Assembly: GCA_000320545.1 (NCBI GenBank)
Contig: ADNK01003417.1
Location: 1-51,163 of the forward strand
Length of the DNA: 51,163 nucleotides
Direction of reading: 5' to 3'
From: Bigelowiella natans CCMP2755
Taxonomy: Eukaryota > Cercozoa > Chlorarachniophyceae
The notes below the pieces were generated by a model that worked only from the letters and a program-made list of their open reading frames with translations, made no database searches and had not been told where the DNA came from. Shown piece by piece: positions 22,196 to 32,901 of the stretch; position 1 is the first letter of the stretch, and every line of letters starts with the position of its first letter. Position numbers and translations under genes: made by a program.

Positions 22196-24361
22196 ATGAT
22201 CCAGCGCTTCATCTTCCTCTTCCTCACTGTTGTCTGTGCAGGGCAACCTTTCTCTATTTTTTTCGGAAACTCGAACCCGGCATTTCCATACTACACGGAA
22301 AAATGCACACAAGTTGATGACGCCTACATTTGCCTTACACAAACGTCGAGTTCATACCAAGTGCACAAAATTTTAAAGCTCAACCTAACTACCATGGTGA
22401 CTACCGAGCAAGATCTAACCAACAACATCGCAGTAGAGGACGCCTCAAATCGAGTTTATGGGCAGTGTGTGTATCATGATGACGGCTTCTTGTATTGCCC
22501 AAGGGATACGAGCCTGGGTTCCGGCTTTGACCTGCTGAGAGTTGAACTTCACAACATAAGCAGCTACACACGCCTTACTGGAGACGGATTGACAATATTA
22601 AACATTCAACAAGGTCAAAGTCCGGTGACCTCAACTCCTTACACAGCATGTGTATCATCCCCAGGCAGAGGAGTTTACTGCCTCCCGGACAAAGGCGGTT
22701 TCGTCATAAAGGCAAATGCAACCCATTTTTGGCCCATCACCGGAGACACTTCCGGGGATACTAACTGGGTGAGCACCAACTACGTCACGGGCCAATGCTT
22801 TCTCGCGGGCACAAACGTGGTCTGTTCACCAAGAAAGAATTACTACACCGTGAAAATCGACACAGTGACTGATCAAGTAACGTGGGGGAATCAAAGTTTC
22901 CTGACTTTACTTGGCTTTTCCCATGGCAATTATATAACCCAATACTGCGTCCCGGTGAACAAGACCAGCGGTGAAATTGCCTACTGCATTTCAGGGCAAC
23001 AAACTGCAGTATTGGCTGTTTGGTCTCTCTATGGTGATGGAAGCGTCTCTGTGATCTATGATACAGGCTCGGTGCTGGGAAATAATTATGCAATAAGGAC
23101 CTGCTGTAAAGGATCAACGAATGCGACCACCATTTATTGCTTGCCTTCTGGCATAACGGACGGCTTCTTCCTGAAGATTGAAACTTTGACCGATCAAGTG
23201 TCAAATTTTACCAGCTCAATTAGCTCCCCACAATCCCGGAATTGCGCAGGATATAATGGCTACATTTACGCTGTACACAGTTCCGGTAGAAACGATCAGC
23301 CGTTCATCCTAGACACTTCTAATGACAGTACGACATATCCTGGCTACAGCGGTACCATATCTTCTTCAACTGTGCGATGGAGAGCGACGCCTGCTCTGTA
23401 CAATGGCTTCATTTACTTCCCTCCTGGGAAAGGTGAGATGGGTGGCTTTTCAATGTTCGAGGTTGTGTCTACCTCCAGCCCTGCTACGGCCAGCCCTGCT
23501 ACGGCCAGCCCCACTACAGTGAGCCCCACAGCCAGCCCTGCTACTGCGAGCCCTACGGCCAGCCCTGCTACGGCCAGCCCCGCTACAGTGAGCCCCACAG
23601 CCAGCCCTGCTACTGCGAGCCCTGCTACAGTGAGCCCCACAGCCAGCCCTGCTACAGTGAGCCCCACAGCCAGCCCTGCTACAGTGAACCCCACCGCGAA
23701 CCCCACAGCCAGCCCTACTACAGGGAGCCCCACATCCAGCCCTGCTACAGTGAGCCCCACCGCGAACCCCACTACCGCGAACCCCACTACCGTGAACCCT
23801 ACTACCGTTTCGCCCACTAGTAGCCCCACCGATAACAATCTACCTCATGACATTGAAGTCGATGTGGAGGTTTTGTTCCCCAGCGTGGTGATATCTGCTC
23901 TCACAAGCAATCAAAGAAGTCAATTCAGCACCAGCGTGAGGCAGGCAGTTGCGGTGTTCACCAGAATGTCGATTCGAAGGGTCACCGTTCTGAGCATGAG
24001 AACCGGAAGCACCATTGTTGTTCTCAAGACGATGTTTCCTGATGCCGAGGAAGCTGTGCGATATGAAAATGCCGTGGAAGACCGGCCTCGAGATGTTTGG
24101 AACAGCACTCATGGATTCGACAACACCAATTACGGGTATCCAGGAAGCGGGCGTGTTTTGCGTGCAAGCGACGATGATGACGAAGCTTCAGACACAAGCA
24201 CGATTGTTGGTGCAGTCCTCGGTGTTTTCTTTGCTCTTGTCATCGCTGCTGTTGTCTGGTACATGTGCTGCAAGAAGAAGAATGCAGAAACAGAAGGCAC
24301 TCCCGTTGTTGATGCGTCCCTCGCAAACGCCATCAGCATGAAGCCAGTGACTCGCATCTGA
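22196..24361 (+). CDS. Mucin-like type I membrane protein with Cys-rich propeller-like ectodomain
   Basis: The gene is a single exon of 721 residues; ATG 22196 gives a clean signal peptide (MIQRFIFLFLTVVCAG), though an in-frame ATG lies at 22154. Residues about 20-420 repeat a blade-like unit with paired cysteines (YGQCVYHDDGFLYCPRD, YTACVSSPGRGVYCLPDKGG, TGQCFLAGTNVVCSPRK and others), about six or seven in all, suggesting a disulfide-braced propeller. Residues about 426-548 are tandem Ser-Pro-Ala/Thr repeats (ASPATASPTTVSPTASP), expected to be heavily O-glycosylated. About 553-640 may be an SEA-like juxtamembrane domain. A transmembrane helix (IVGAVLGVFFALVIAAVVWY, near 670) precedes a CCKKKN stop-transfer sequence and a 30-residue cytoplasmic tail. 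It is the longest intronless gene here. Surface adhesion or recognition is inference. Confidence 0.8.
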   Translation: MIQRFIFLFLTVVCAGQPFSIFFGNSNPAFPYYTEKCTQVDDAYICLTQTSSSYQVHKILKLNLTTMVTTEQDLTNNIAVEDASNRVYGQCVYHDDGFLYCPRDTSLGSGFDLLRVELHNISSYTRLTGDGLTILNIQQGQSPVTSTPYTACVSSPGRGVYCLPDKGGFVIKANATHFWPITGDTSGDTNWVSTNYVTGQCFLAGTNVVCSPRKNYYTVKIDTVTDQVTWGNQSFLTLLGFSHGNYITQYCVPVNKTSGEIAYCISGQQTAVLAVWSLYGDGSVSVIYDTGSVLGNNYAIRTCCKGSTNATTIYCLPSGITDGFFLKIETLTDQVSNFTSSISSPQSRNCAGYNGYIYAVHSSGRNDQPFILDTSNDSTTYPGYSGTISSSTVRWRATPALYNGFIYFPPGKGEMGGFSMFEVVSTSSPATASPATASPTTVSPTASPATASPTASPATASPATVSPTASPATASPATVSPTASPATVSPTASPATVNPTANPTASPTTGSPTSSPATVSPTANPTTANPTTVNPTTVSPTSSPTDNNLPHDIEVDVEVLFPSVVISALTSNQRSQFSTSVRQAVAVFTRMSIRRVTVLSMRTGSTIVVLKTMFPDAEEAVRYENAVEDRPRDVWNSTHGFDNTNYGYPGSGRVLRASDDDDEASDTSTIVGAVLGVFFALVIAAVVWYMCCKKKNAETEGTPVVDASLANAISMKPVTRI
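23471..23838 (+). repeat. Tandem Ser-Pro-Ala/Thr coding minisatellite
   Basis: Units of 12-18 bases, such as AGCCCTGCTACGGCC and AGCCCCACAGCC, repeat in frame inside the mucin-like gene. All units are multiples of three, so expansion or contraction would keep the frame. Confidence 0.9.
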
Positions 24362-24461
24362 GAAGTTTCGAGAGAATGGCACGTCCATCAGTGTGATGAT
24401 GGTAAAACAGAATGAAGAGCAAACAAGGGGAGCATGGACTTGATGTGCAATCAGAGACGAA

Positions 24462-24575
24462 ATAATAGACACAGTAATAGCATATATAGTATATATATGA
24501 TATTACATGTCTATACTTATAATAGACACAGTAATAGCACATATAGTATACATATGATATTACATGTCTATAATC
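24462..24575 (+). repeat. Two-copy tandem repeat of about 57 bases
   Basis: The unit starts AATAGACACAGTAATAGCA and ends GATATTACATGTCTATA. Two nearly identical copies lie head to tail just downstream of the mucin-like gene. Confidence 0.85.
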
Positions 24576-26159
24576 GAATTTTGGATGTCTCAACGCAAGA
24601 GGTTTTTGAACCTAATGTCTCTGTCAAACCCATGCAGATGAATGGCTCCATCTGGACCACCATCGCTAAGACTTGATTACTGTCATGATGCACTAGTAGC
24701 TAGACACATGTTCACATCAGCCACAATCCTAGAGCCCTGTGTGCACACAACGCATGCATGGACTCCATGTGTAACATGTGCACATTTAGGCTCTTGGCGT
24801 ACGGTCCTAAAACACAGATGTTCTCTAGGACATGTGTGCTCAAGTTCATGTGTGCTAAACAACATCTGTGATTTAGGAGCATGCACACTTTAGTCAACAT
24901 GTTTGCTTTGGTACACGTGTGGAAAACTCACATGTTGAATTGGCGGGTACGCCTAGAGCCCCACATGCATGCAATGCACATGGACTCTGTGCATGATGTG
25001 TGCACATTTGGGCTCTTGGCAATTTTGTGAATCATTTTTTGTTGTGACATGTGTTCATGTCAATTGCATCTCCATGTGATGGCCATGCAAGTGATGTGCA
25101 TGTGACATGCATGTGCATCACTTTGCTGTGTCCATTGTGATGGACGTGCTGTGCAATGTGACATACATGTGACTGCACATGCACCACGTTGCTGTGTCTG
25201 TCATCCATTTGTCATTTTCATGCAATGATCACAGCCGAGACACAAATCTGGAAATGCCAGTCTGATGAATCAGAAAATGCCTTGCAAATCGTCAATTGAT
25301 TTTTTTTGACTTCTGAATGCAAAGGCTTGCGCCGGGAAGACAGGTGCTTTTGCACTTGATTGTCAAACGCAGATCACGAAGCTTGTTGCCGTGAGATGAT
25401 TTGAAGCTTTTCGCGAACGAATGCAAGCAATGCACTCTCGGATCACACTGCGCACGCCATCGACTGCGCAACAGCTGTTGCATGGTTTTGCGCTCTTGCT
25501 TGTGTTGCGCGGATCCTGACACGTTGTCATGCGCGGCTCAAGCCTCTGCTGGGTCAACGAGGCACATCCCGCTGCCACCGGTGACATCCCCATCGTTCGT
25601 ACGGAGCCGGGTCAGGCGGGGAGCGCGCGCATTGCTAGATTGGTGGGGATGGTGCCTGCAGGTGCAGGCAGAACCTTAAATGCATTGCTCCGCGGACAAA
25701 ACCGCGCAACAAACAAGTGCCTGCCGCCGACCGCGAGAACAATGTGCACGGAGTGCGGCGGCACGCGTGCAATCGCAGAGAACGTGTTCTCCAGGGTTGA
25801 ATCCTGGGCGGTGATGACCTCGTTGAGGCATCGCCGTGACTTTCAAGACATTTCTGCTGGCCTGATTTTCCAATTCACTCAGGTGGATGCAGAACGTCGT
25901 GAAGCTCATGCACGCTGATTGTGTTCGGCATGCTTTTGCAGGTCAAAAACGTTTTCAGATCTGTGAGGGCTGGTGTTCGCAACCAGCCCGGGATCAAGCG
26001 CAGCTTGGACGTGGCCCGCTGGCCCGGGCCACTTGCTCCGTGCCACGTGCAATTCCCGCTGCAAAGTCCAGGCTAGCAGGGCTGGTCGCAGGACATTGGT
26101 CTTGCAAAAGCAGCCGAAACGCAACAAAACCGTCACTTCCGCCCCCCTTGAGCTCCAGG

Positions 26160-26540
26160 TCACCCAACAATTGACGTGTTGACACGTGCGTGCGCGCATC
26201 ATCGGAACAACGCGTGAGCGTGCAGGCTGCAGCACACGTGCGCATGTGCGCCAAGACTGCACGTCCACACAGCAGGATGTGCACACATGTGAGTGGTTTC
26301 ATTGCCTTTGAACCACTCGTAGTTCGCGAACTACGAGTGGTTCAAAGGCAAAAACCACTCACAACACAGTGCATCGTGCGCAATGGTGGAAAGTGTGCGC
26401 AGCTGTGCACGCGCGAGCTGATGCGCGTGCGTGCGCAACTGACTTTGCGTGTGTGCTCGCGCACGAGCAATCGTTTGTCTGCATCGCACGCACGCTAGCA
26501 CGCGACGCCGCGCTTTTTGCGGCAAGCTGCAATTTGAGCA
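26160..26540 (+). repeat. Dispersed GC-rich repeat, copy B
   Basis: This is the inverted partner of 19612-19935, about 6.2 kb away. It follows copy A in order and sequence except for an inserted hairpin at 26290-26361, which copy A lacks. Confidence 0.8.
26290..26361. mobile_element. 72-base hairpin insertion inside repeat copy B
   Basis: Two perfect 24-base arms (26303-26326 and 26327-26350) meet without a spacer at AGTTCG/CGAACT. Outside them, TGAGTGGTTT pairs with AAACCACTCA. It interrupts copy B at a point that is continuous in copy A, so it arrived after the repeat spread. It is too short to code for anything. No convincing target-site duplication is visible. Confidence 0.8.
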
Positions 26541-26552
26541 ATGCTGTGTGGC

Positions 26553-27010
26553 CACGGCCACCACAGCCAGGCCCTGGCGTGATCTGTGACCCCGGATTTT
26601 CGTTGCAAAATCCACTTTGCGCGCGCTTGCATTTCGATTTTTTCACACGCACGTTGTGTCTGAGTGCGATGTCGGTTGCACGTGGGACCTTCACGTTGCA
26701 CGTTCCACAGTCATTGAGCACTGAACGAATTGTTGCGCTTCAAATTTTTGTGACACCTCTCGGTTTTTTTTCCACACTTGTTCAACATTGGTGACAATTT
26801 CGTCCTTTCAATGTGCATCAAAACCTCAAAAAAGCATGTTTTGACCACACTTTGTCGAAAGTGTGGATTTTTGCAGCCCGCAACCCACTTGTCATGTGTT
26901 TGTGGTCATCACATGTGCGCGCGCTGTGCTGCGCTTGCTGGTCGCCTGCTCGCTCGCATTTGTGATTTCGGACATCCTGATCACGCCAGGGCCTGGCTAT
27001 GGTGGCCGTG
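26553..27010. repeat. Inverted-repeat pair flanking about 390 bases
   Basis: Left arm 26553-26584 and right arm 26979-27010 are reverse complements over 32 bases with one mismatch; the shared core includes CAGGCCCTGGCGTGATC. The enclosed sequence has no gene. The arms could be terminal repeats of a second small element. Confidence 0.75.
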
Positions 27011-27682
27011 AGCTGCATTTTTTTCAGATGCATGCTCAACCGGTTTGTGGCTAGATCCAGAGATGGCGATGAGAGCGAGCACGCTAGCTAGCTACTAGTT
27101 AGCACGATGTCCACATCGCAGGCTAGCTAGCTAGCAGGCATGAGTGCGTTGTGCTTGCCATTGTCATTGGACTGCATTGCATGAAAGCATGAATGCAGCG
27201 CGTTCGCATCATCATCATGCTGCTGCAAATCTTGCTAGCTTGTGAAAAATCAATTAATGCGAAGATTTAATAACGGCCACACAACGTGTACAAGTACGCG
27301 TGATGGCTCCACAAACGCTCACGTGGACTTCTTCCGACCGCTTGCTGATGGCCGTAGCCTCTCTAGCTCTGCTGATGTCCTACTTCCACCAACGCTTTTG
27401 CTTCAGATGCGAACGCAGCATCTCTAGATCTCTGCAGTGATCATGCTGCAATCCACATCGGCGTTGTGGTTTCTAGTGGTGGTGTGCAAAAATGACAAAA
27501 TGCCCGGAATCTTTCCCTTCCTCCGCGCTTGACGAGGCAAGCGAGAGTGAGAGAATGATCATTGTGCCATTTGAAGTAATGTAAAAGAGTGTAGGCATCT
27601 TCTCTTGCTCTAGCTTGGTCATCAGAGACCAACGCGGGACTCAATTTTTGTTCCTCCTCCATTTTATTTGGGCGCAGACGAA

Positions 27683-27843
27683 TTACTCTCCCGGGGCAGC
27701 CGAAAGATTCGCATCCCCCTCGCCTGCGCTCGCTTCTTCATCATCATCAGTCGCCAGCCGCGTGTATCCTTCGAAAAGAAAAAGAAACGCAAGGTGAGCT
27801 TCTGAGATGATAATGATCGTGAAAATTTTGCAGCCGCATAGAA

Positions 27844-27875
<32 letters not shown>

Positions 27876-28287
27876 GCAGATATAAAAGCGACCTGCTTCT
27901 AGAATGTTCACCCGCTCCTCCTGCAGAGAGAGCCTCTGGTCGAATCCCTGCAACATCCATCGTTATCATCATCATCAATTCTGTTTATGAGAGCATTCCA
28001 ACGCAGCGCGAGGGAGATGATAAGTGCATGATGATGCTACTTAGCGACTGATGATAAGTGCATGATGATGCTACTTAGCGACTCCTTTTCCCCCTCCTCC
28101 ACAGCCAACCTTAAGCGTCTGACGTATGATCTCGAGCTGGCAAACGATGTTCTCGAGTGTGTTGGATAGTTGCTCGGGGATCTGAGCGACGGAGTCGGAG
28201 GGCGGGACAGCTAGAAAGCTCTCCCCCTGCCGCCGTGAAAGTAGTACGCACACACACGCACGCACACGCACACGTGTTAGCTACATT

Positions 28288-28337
<50 letters not shown>

Positions 28338-28714
28338 TTGTTTCATGAGCACCGATATACATGCATGTACTACCACGTTCTCTTGCGCAGGTGAAGGGAC
28401 CCCTCCTTTTCTCTGCGTGTTTGTGTGATAATGAACGAAATAAGCAACACTCAAAAGAGGAATGGTTGACAGCGTAATCGTTCTTCATTGCGCTGCCGCT
28501 ACTATTATTATAACAACAACAACAACAACAACTACTACTACTACTACTGTTACTACAACTACTGCCATCCTGTTGTTTATGTTTGTGTCTATTCTCTTTG
28601 TCTGCGCTTTGATGATAATGATGATAATGATGATAATGATGATGATGATGATGATGATTGCTGTGAATGCAACAAACCTCCTTTGTCTCGTTTATCGCCT
28701 GATAAATGAACAAT

Positions 28715-28758
<44 letters not shown>

Positions 28759-28788
28759 TATCAGACATATTGTGTATATATGTATATG

Positions 28789-28830
<42 letters not shown>

Positions 28831-29435
28831 TAAAAGCATCATGAATGACCCCCCTCCCCGCGGGCGAGTACTAGGACCGTACCGGTGGAGCTGCGTGTGT
28901 GTTTCTCTGTCCATCTACTTTCTTCGGCCTTAGTGTTTGTATGACATTCGAGAAGAGGATAAAGGCCAAAGAGTGCAACCACGACGCGCACACACTCACA
29001 CAAACAGCATCAATAACAAAGACAACACCTGCACGGAGCAAAATATCTGGGGTTGATATCTGATGTAGGGATGCGGTGAAACTTTTCTCTGCTGCTGCTG
29101 CTTTTTTTCAATGCAAGCGTCCCCCCCCCCCCCCCCCCCTTCCTAAATTTTGGGGGGACCTTTTGGGGTCTGGGATTGGAACTTTCGGGGGGTGCGGCTG
29201 CTGTTTTTGGCCCCTCTGCTGCTGCTGCTGCTGAGGCGCGCGCTTTCGAGCATGCTTCTGCTCACGTTTCTTCCTGTCCCCTGGATGGAGGAATAACAAC
29301 AGAATTCGGTCAACCCGAGTGGATGATGTGTGAGATGGTCAGAGCGCGAAGTAGCGGCGCATCGATGAATGGCTTTCCCTTGTCTTTCTCTCTCCTAGCG
29401 GTGTAGTTTGTGCCGCGCGCGCGTGTTTAGAGACA

Positions 29436-29485
<50 letters not shown>

Positions 29486-29489
29486 GAGG

Positions 29490-29549
<60 letters not shown>

Positions 29550-29598
29550 GTGGGAGGTTTAAGCTTGCAAGTTTCCACATTTGTAATACATCCCCAGA

Positions 29599-29634
<36 letters not shown>

Positions 29635-29651
29635 CTCAACGAATAACTTAA

Positions 29652-29687
<36 letters not shown>

Positions 29688-29880
29688 CAACCACCCCTGG
29701 GCTGAGAAGACTTCGTTCCTTTCCTCTTAGACGAGGACGCTTTGGTGTTGCTGGTGCCGGTGGTCACACCTGCGCATGCATGAGCGACAGAGAAGAGAGA
29801 GAGGGTGTCATTGGCTAATGAGCTTCGTTTCTTGAGGCGTCGCGAGAGGGAAAAGAAAGAAAGAAAGAAAGAGAGAAAGG

Positions 29881-29919
<39 letters not shown>

Positions 29920-30540
29920 GAAGAAAACGCAAGCTAAAAGTACAAGGACGAAGAGTGGTTGGGGGAAAGAGAAGGGGGGGAAGAAGAGAATACAGCGCAC
30001 CCAGTATCTTGTCGAAGTTCGTCTTCCAAGCCATCACCTGACCATTCACGGGATAGCGATGATACGTGGGGGCAATAATAAGTGGAAGTGTCATTCTGTG
30101 ACATTTTTGACACATACAGTAGGCAGAATAGAAGACTAACCAGCTCATCGCTGCCGCATGATGCGAAGTACTTGCCGTCGTCAGAGAAACAGACACCTGA
30201 TGCAAGGAGGCGGGGGTGTATATTTTTTGTGCGTTACGGAATGTTTTCAATGATCATAAAAAGTCATTCGGGGAAGATGTGGCGTGCAGCAGACCGTTCG
30301 TTGATTTCTTGTGCCCGTGTATCGTGTACACTTGGTGGCCTTCGCGGATATCCCAAACCTTGCGGTGGCATTGAGTTTTCAGAGGAAGGTAGAGAGGAGG
30401 GGGGGGGGGGGGGGGGAGACGGGAGCGACAATCGTGCGAGCGTACGCATAGGCAAACATGTTATACACTACGATGGAAAATGATGAAGAGGAGTGAAGGG
30501 GAGGGGCTGCGAGAGAGTAGAAGGGGTTATAGTTGGCGAG

Positions 30541-30586
<46 letters not shown>

Positions 30587-32369
30587 GACGAAAGGAAATA
30601 GAGGAGAAAGGGAAAGATGCCAGTAGCGTAACATACGAGCTGCTCGTGAAACAACCTTAATTGTCCCATCGGAAGAAACAGACAGCAAAAAGTCCCCGGA
30701 AGGATGGAAGCTGAGCAGCACAAGAACACACCAACCATCAGCCTCGGCATCCACACCCCCGCCGCCCCCGTGAAAAATACACGGGCTAATCGTACGATCA
30801 TGACTAGGGGCTACGCGCCGTTATGAGTGGAGACCTCATATCGTTGACGACAGACGAGTGCGCCGTGTAGTTTTGAAGTAGCTTGTAGTTGCGAATGTCC
30901 CACAGCTTGATGCTACGGTCCTCACCTTACCAATAGATAGAGCCGCCACGTCATTATGAATCATCAATCATCAGCAAATAGCTGAATGGATGGCGAATGC
31001 AGTCGTGCATTGCTGCATGCCTCCCTTTTCCGCAACCCCCCCCCACCATCTCTTTCTAAGCACGCGATGGGCACGTGCATATTTCGCCTCAGGAGAATCG
31101 GTCTTTACCTGTCGTTGCGACAACACTTCCAGAGGGATGGAACTTGACGCGAGTCACTGGCCTGAGAAGGATCGATAGTGTTACGGGAATCACGAGCAAT
31201 TGCTGCACGTACACCACCTAGCTTCAAAACGCTGACTGATAACCACATCGCTTACTTTGTATGGTCGTAGAATGTATGGATGCATTTTCGCGTGTTGGCG
31301 TCCCAGATCTTGACGGTCTTGTCGTCACTTCCCGTAGCGATCATTCGCATGTCGGGGGAAAACTGCGAGGAGCGGACCCAGTGAATGTGGCCTATATAGT
31401 CGTTCATTGCCGGCGTAAGATCGCATTCACGACTGCATCTCACTTCTCCACACCGCCGTCTTTCTCTCCCCCCCCCCCCCCCCCTCTCCCTCTCTTCATC
31501 AAAGTGCGACAACCGCTTACCGCTTAAAGAGTATGTGAACCTCTGGGTCTTCAGACTCCATACCTGCACGTTAAGTAGAAGAGTGAGCGAACCAAAAAAA
31601 CCGGTTGGAACGAGAGATTGTGTGGTCCCCTCACCTTGCAAGATTTGTCATCGGAGGCGGTGATAATAGCACTGCCGTCGCTGGAAAAGGACACGCTTCT
31701 GACCGGGTGCTGGTGTAGCCTTAGTACATGGCACTTTCCTCGCCTGGAGAATTGGAATATTGCACACCCACGCACAAACACACGATACACACAAATATGA
31801 TATTGATAAGTAACTAGAAACACACATATGCTCTATATATTCTATATAAAATGTGTATATATGTCCTGTCTTCAATTCAATCATGTGCGCGGCATTTATG
31901 GATTCGGAATTTGGAGTTGACGTACACGTTGGGCTCCCACAAACGAACTGTCGAGTCGACTGATGCAGAGGCTACGAGATCGCCGCGAGGAGAGAAGGCA
32001 ACATTTGTGACCGAGCCCTGTTAGCATGGCAATAAAAGAAGGGTGTTTTCAGAGAATTATAATTTTTTATATTCATACAAGCTCTGATCTGGAACAGTTT
32101 TCTTCTTCTACCTTGTGTCCAACGTAACGAAATGCCCTTAATTGGGGTTTAAAGTTCCACACCATGACCATTCGGTCCTCCCCGCCAGAAGCAAGCTGCT
32201 TCATGTTGGGATTAAAGCTAACAGTATTGACCGGCCCTTTGTGCCCTCGAAACGACCGCTCCAGGGCGGGATCTAACTCCTTGGGGTCAAAAGACATGTT
32301 TTTCCTCCGTGGCCTGGTTGTTGTGTCTTCCGGTTCGCAAACTGGTTGAGAGGGCTGAGCAACATTCAC
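27683..32369 (-). CDS. POC1: POC1 centriolar WD40 protein
   Basis: POC1 stabilises centrioles and basal bodies. Exons, high to low, are 32297 ([11 protein letters not shown]; an upstream in-frame ATG is at 32369)-32112, 32017-31926, 31743-31635, 31563-31521, 31391-31256, 31161-31109, 30925-30835, 30710-30656, 30358-30295, 30196-30141, 30037-30001, linker exons near 29770 and 29260 (tentative), 28210-28110, 27947-27893 and about 27768-27683 (stop TAA). Phases agree throughout the WD40 part. Seven WD40 repeats are visible, e.g. [34 protein letters not shown] and [20 protein letters not shown], ending [16 protein letters not shown] as in POC1. A basic, Gln-rich linker leads to the POC1 C-terminal coiled coil: [18 protein letters not shown] then [17 protein letters not shown]. 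Introns are loaded with (GA)n, (CA)n, (TA)n and (TAG)n tracts. Confidence 0.92.
27845..29688. repeat. Microsatellite cluster in POC1 3' introns
   Basis: (CA)n at about 27845-27871, (GA)n at 28292-28334, AAC/ACT/ATG triplets at 28516-28660, (CA)n at 28720-28754, (TA)n at 28793-28824, poly-C at 29121-29139, (GA)n at 29442-29541, (CA)n at 29600-29632 and (TAG)n at 29652-29688. All fall in introns of POC1. Another (GA)n is at 30545-30582. Confidence 0.9.
28016..28083 (+). repeat. Exact tandem duplication, 34-base unit, two copies
   Basis: Copies 28016-28049 and 28050-28083 are identical, beginning GATGATAAGTGCATGATGAT. They lie in a POC1 intron just next to the exon that ends at 28110. Complete identity suggests a recent duplication or an assembly artefact. 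Confidence 0.9.
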
Positions 32370-32901
32370 ATCTCAGAAACACAGTATTATTTTCCCTCCC
32401 ACCTCACGCACGCACATGTCACGTATTCGATCTAACGCTGGCAACACAGTGGCGAGTCAACGGACGTTGGGGGAGGCTTGCCTCGTGGGAAAACGGCGGG
32501 AAAGTGTATGGGAACACTTGGTTGTAGAGAAATGCAGGACGTTCATGGACAAAGACAAAACATAATCTTCCACAATATCGAAAACGCCAAAGGTTCACTT
32601 GCTTTTGCAACAGACACATCGCTCGGAAAAATGTTGAAGACCAGTAAACCCTGGCTTACAATCCTGCGACAACAAATTGCCGACCGCTTTCCCCTTCCTC
32701 ACGAGGCCCGAGCGCCGGTTTTGATGATGATAAATTCTAGGTAATTGCCCCTATGTTTCAATACGAGCGACATGGAAATATATACTTTCCGATTGGTTGC
32801 CTCAAATGCCCATCGTGCATCAATGATTTTTTAGGTTTTTTGGTTGTAAGGCAGTCGTTGAGAGGGAGAAAGTTAAGGTACGTGGTAGTCCGTCCCTCAA
32901 A
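32370..32901. promoter_or_regulatory. Divergent intergenic region, POC1 / PLOD-type glycosyltransferase
   Basis: 532 bases separate the upstream POC1 ATG from the glycosyltransferase ATG. No core promoter motif or ciliary-type regulatory site was recognised with confidence. Confidence 0.4.

Larger units (their letters stand above)
24576..27682. other. 3.1 kb repeat field without genes
   Basis: This is the largest gene-free stretch. It contains a diverged direct repeat (about 24731-24796 and 24953-25022, sharing CCTAGAGCCC at one end and TGTGCACATTT(A/G)GGCTCTTGGC at the other), GC-rich repeat copy B, a hairpin insertion, and a 32-base inverted-repeat pair. Open frames in it lack protein-like composition. 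POC1 ends just to the right. Confidence 0.55.

Noticed and set aside
23413-23838. Minus-strand Val-Gly-Leu repeat frame
   Set aside because: It is the complement of the Ser-Pro-Ala/Thr minisatellite in the mucin-like gene.
23471-23838. CRISPR-like array of short repeats
   Set aside because: Units are contiguous, in frame and without unique spacers. It is a coding minisatellite in a eukaryotic gene.
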